From CAYLJO01 sp964383905 (GTDB lineage: Bacteria > Acidobacteriota > Blastocatellia > Pyrinomonadales > Pyrinomonadaceae), in assembly GCA_964383905.1 (NCBI GenBank), contig CAYLJO010000330.1, positions 1-5,438 of the forward strand: 5,438 bases of DNA, read 5' to 3'. A program made the translations under genes and the position numbers. The notes beneath the pieces are model-generated. The model made no database searches and was not told the DNA's origin. It saw only the letters and a program-made list of their open reading frames with translations. Below, piece by piece: positions 5,372 to 5,438 of this stretch. Positions within the stretch are counted from its first letter, which is position 1; each line of letters starts with the position of its first letter.

Positions 5372-5438
5372 TTACTTACTGACTTTGACCGGCCGCTTGC
5401 GCTCGACCGCGCTGCGGCTGCTCCTCGCCTGCCGCGCC
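5372..5438 (-). CDS. C-terminal end of an unidentified gene with a basic tail (partial)
   Basis: On the − strand the frame ending in TAA at 5372-5374 is open to the window edge (21 sense codons). It encodes a tail rich in Arg, Lys, Ser and Ala that ends in KRPVKVSK. Such tails occur on nucleic-acid- or ribosome-binding proteins, but the fragment is too short to name a family. Support comes from the strong hairpin that begins at the base next to the stop, as expected of a gene end. A chance open frame in GC-rich DNA of this length cannot be excluded. Confidence 0.4.
   Translation of the reverse strand, partial: ARQARSSRSAVERKRPVKVSK

Overview
This 5.4 kb window reads as ordinary chromosomal DNA from a GC-moderate, diderm-type bacterium. 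It carries exported thioredoxin-like proteins, a CcdA-type membrane electron conduit and a periplasmic HtrA/Deg protease. The CcdA–TlpA fusion, the loosely packed gene order and the frequent lack of strong Shine-Dalgarno sites would fit an Acidobacteriota-like lineage. That placement is an impression from gene style, not a demonstrated assignment.

Layout from left to right. (1) A + strand redox pair: a CcdA–TlpA fusion that enters from beyond the left edge and ends at 1125, then, 61 nt later, an exported thioredoxin-fold protein (1187-1810) whose active-site motif is CPNW instead of CxxC. A hairpin lies in the gap between them. (2) A 24-bp stem-loop (1825-1886) separates this pair from a convergent − strand gene for a small NTF2/SnoaL-like protein (best start at 2320, end 1901). 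(3) A 263-nt divergent region (2321-2583) with promoter-like elements facing both ways. (4) A + strand DHH-family phosphoesterase (2584-3543) with both the DHH and GGGH (DHHA1) signatures. (5) A 184-nt convergent spacer without a canonical terminator. (6) A − strand Do/HtrA-type serine protease with an intact His-Asp-Ser triad and two PDZ domains (5245 down to 3728). (7) An upstream region with a perfect 22-bp inverted repeat (5324-5371), abutting what looks like the basic C-terminal tail of another − strand gene that runs off the right edge.

How the genes work together: the first two plausibly form one extracytoplasmic thiol-redox unit. CcdA would bring electrons across the membrane, the fused TlpA domain would pass them on, and the CPNW protein would be a neighbouring partner or client. 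HtrA also acts in envelope protein quality control, but it is a separate transcription unit. The NTF2-like and DHH genes show no evident link to the redox pair. No mobile element, CRISPR array, tRNA or rRNA was seen. I did not find a convincing new multi-gene system. The items most worth following up are the CPNW thioredoxin next to the CcdA–TlpA fusion, and the two very long hairpins at gene ends that lack U-tracts.
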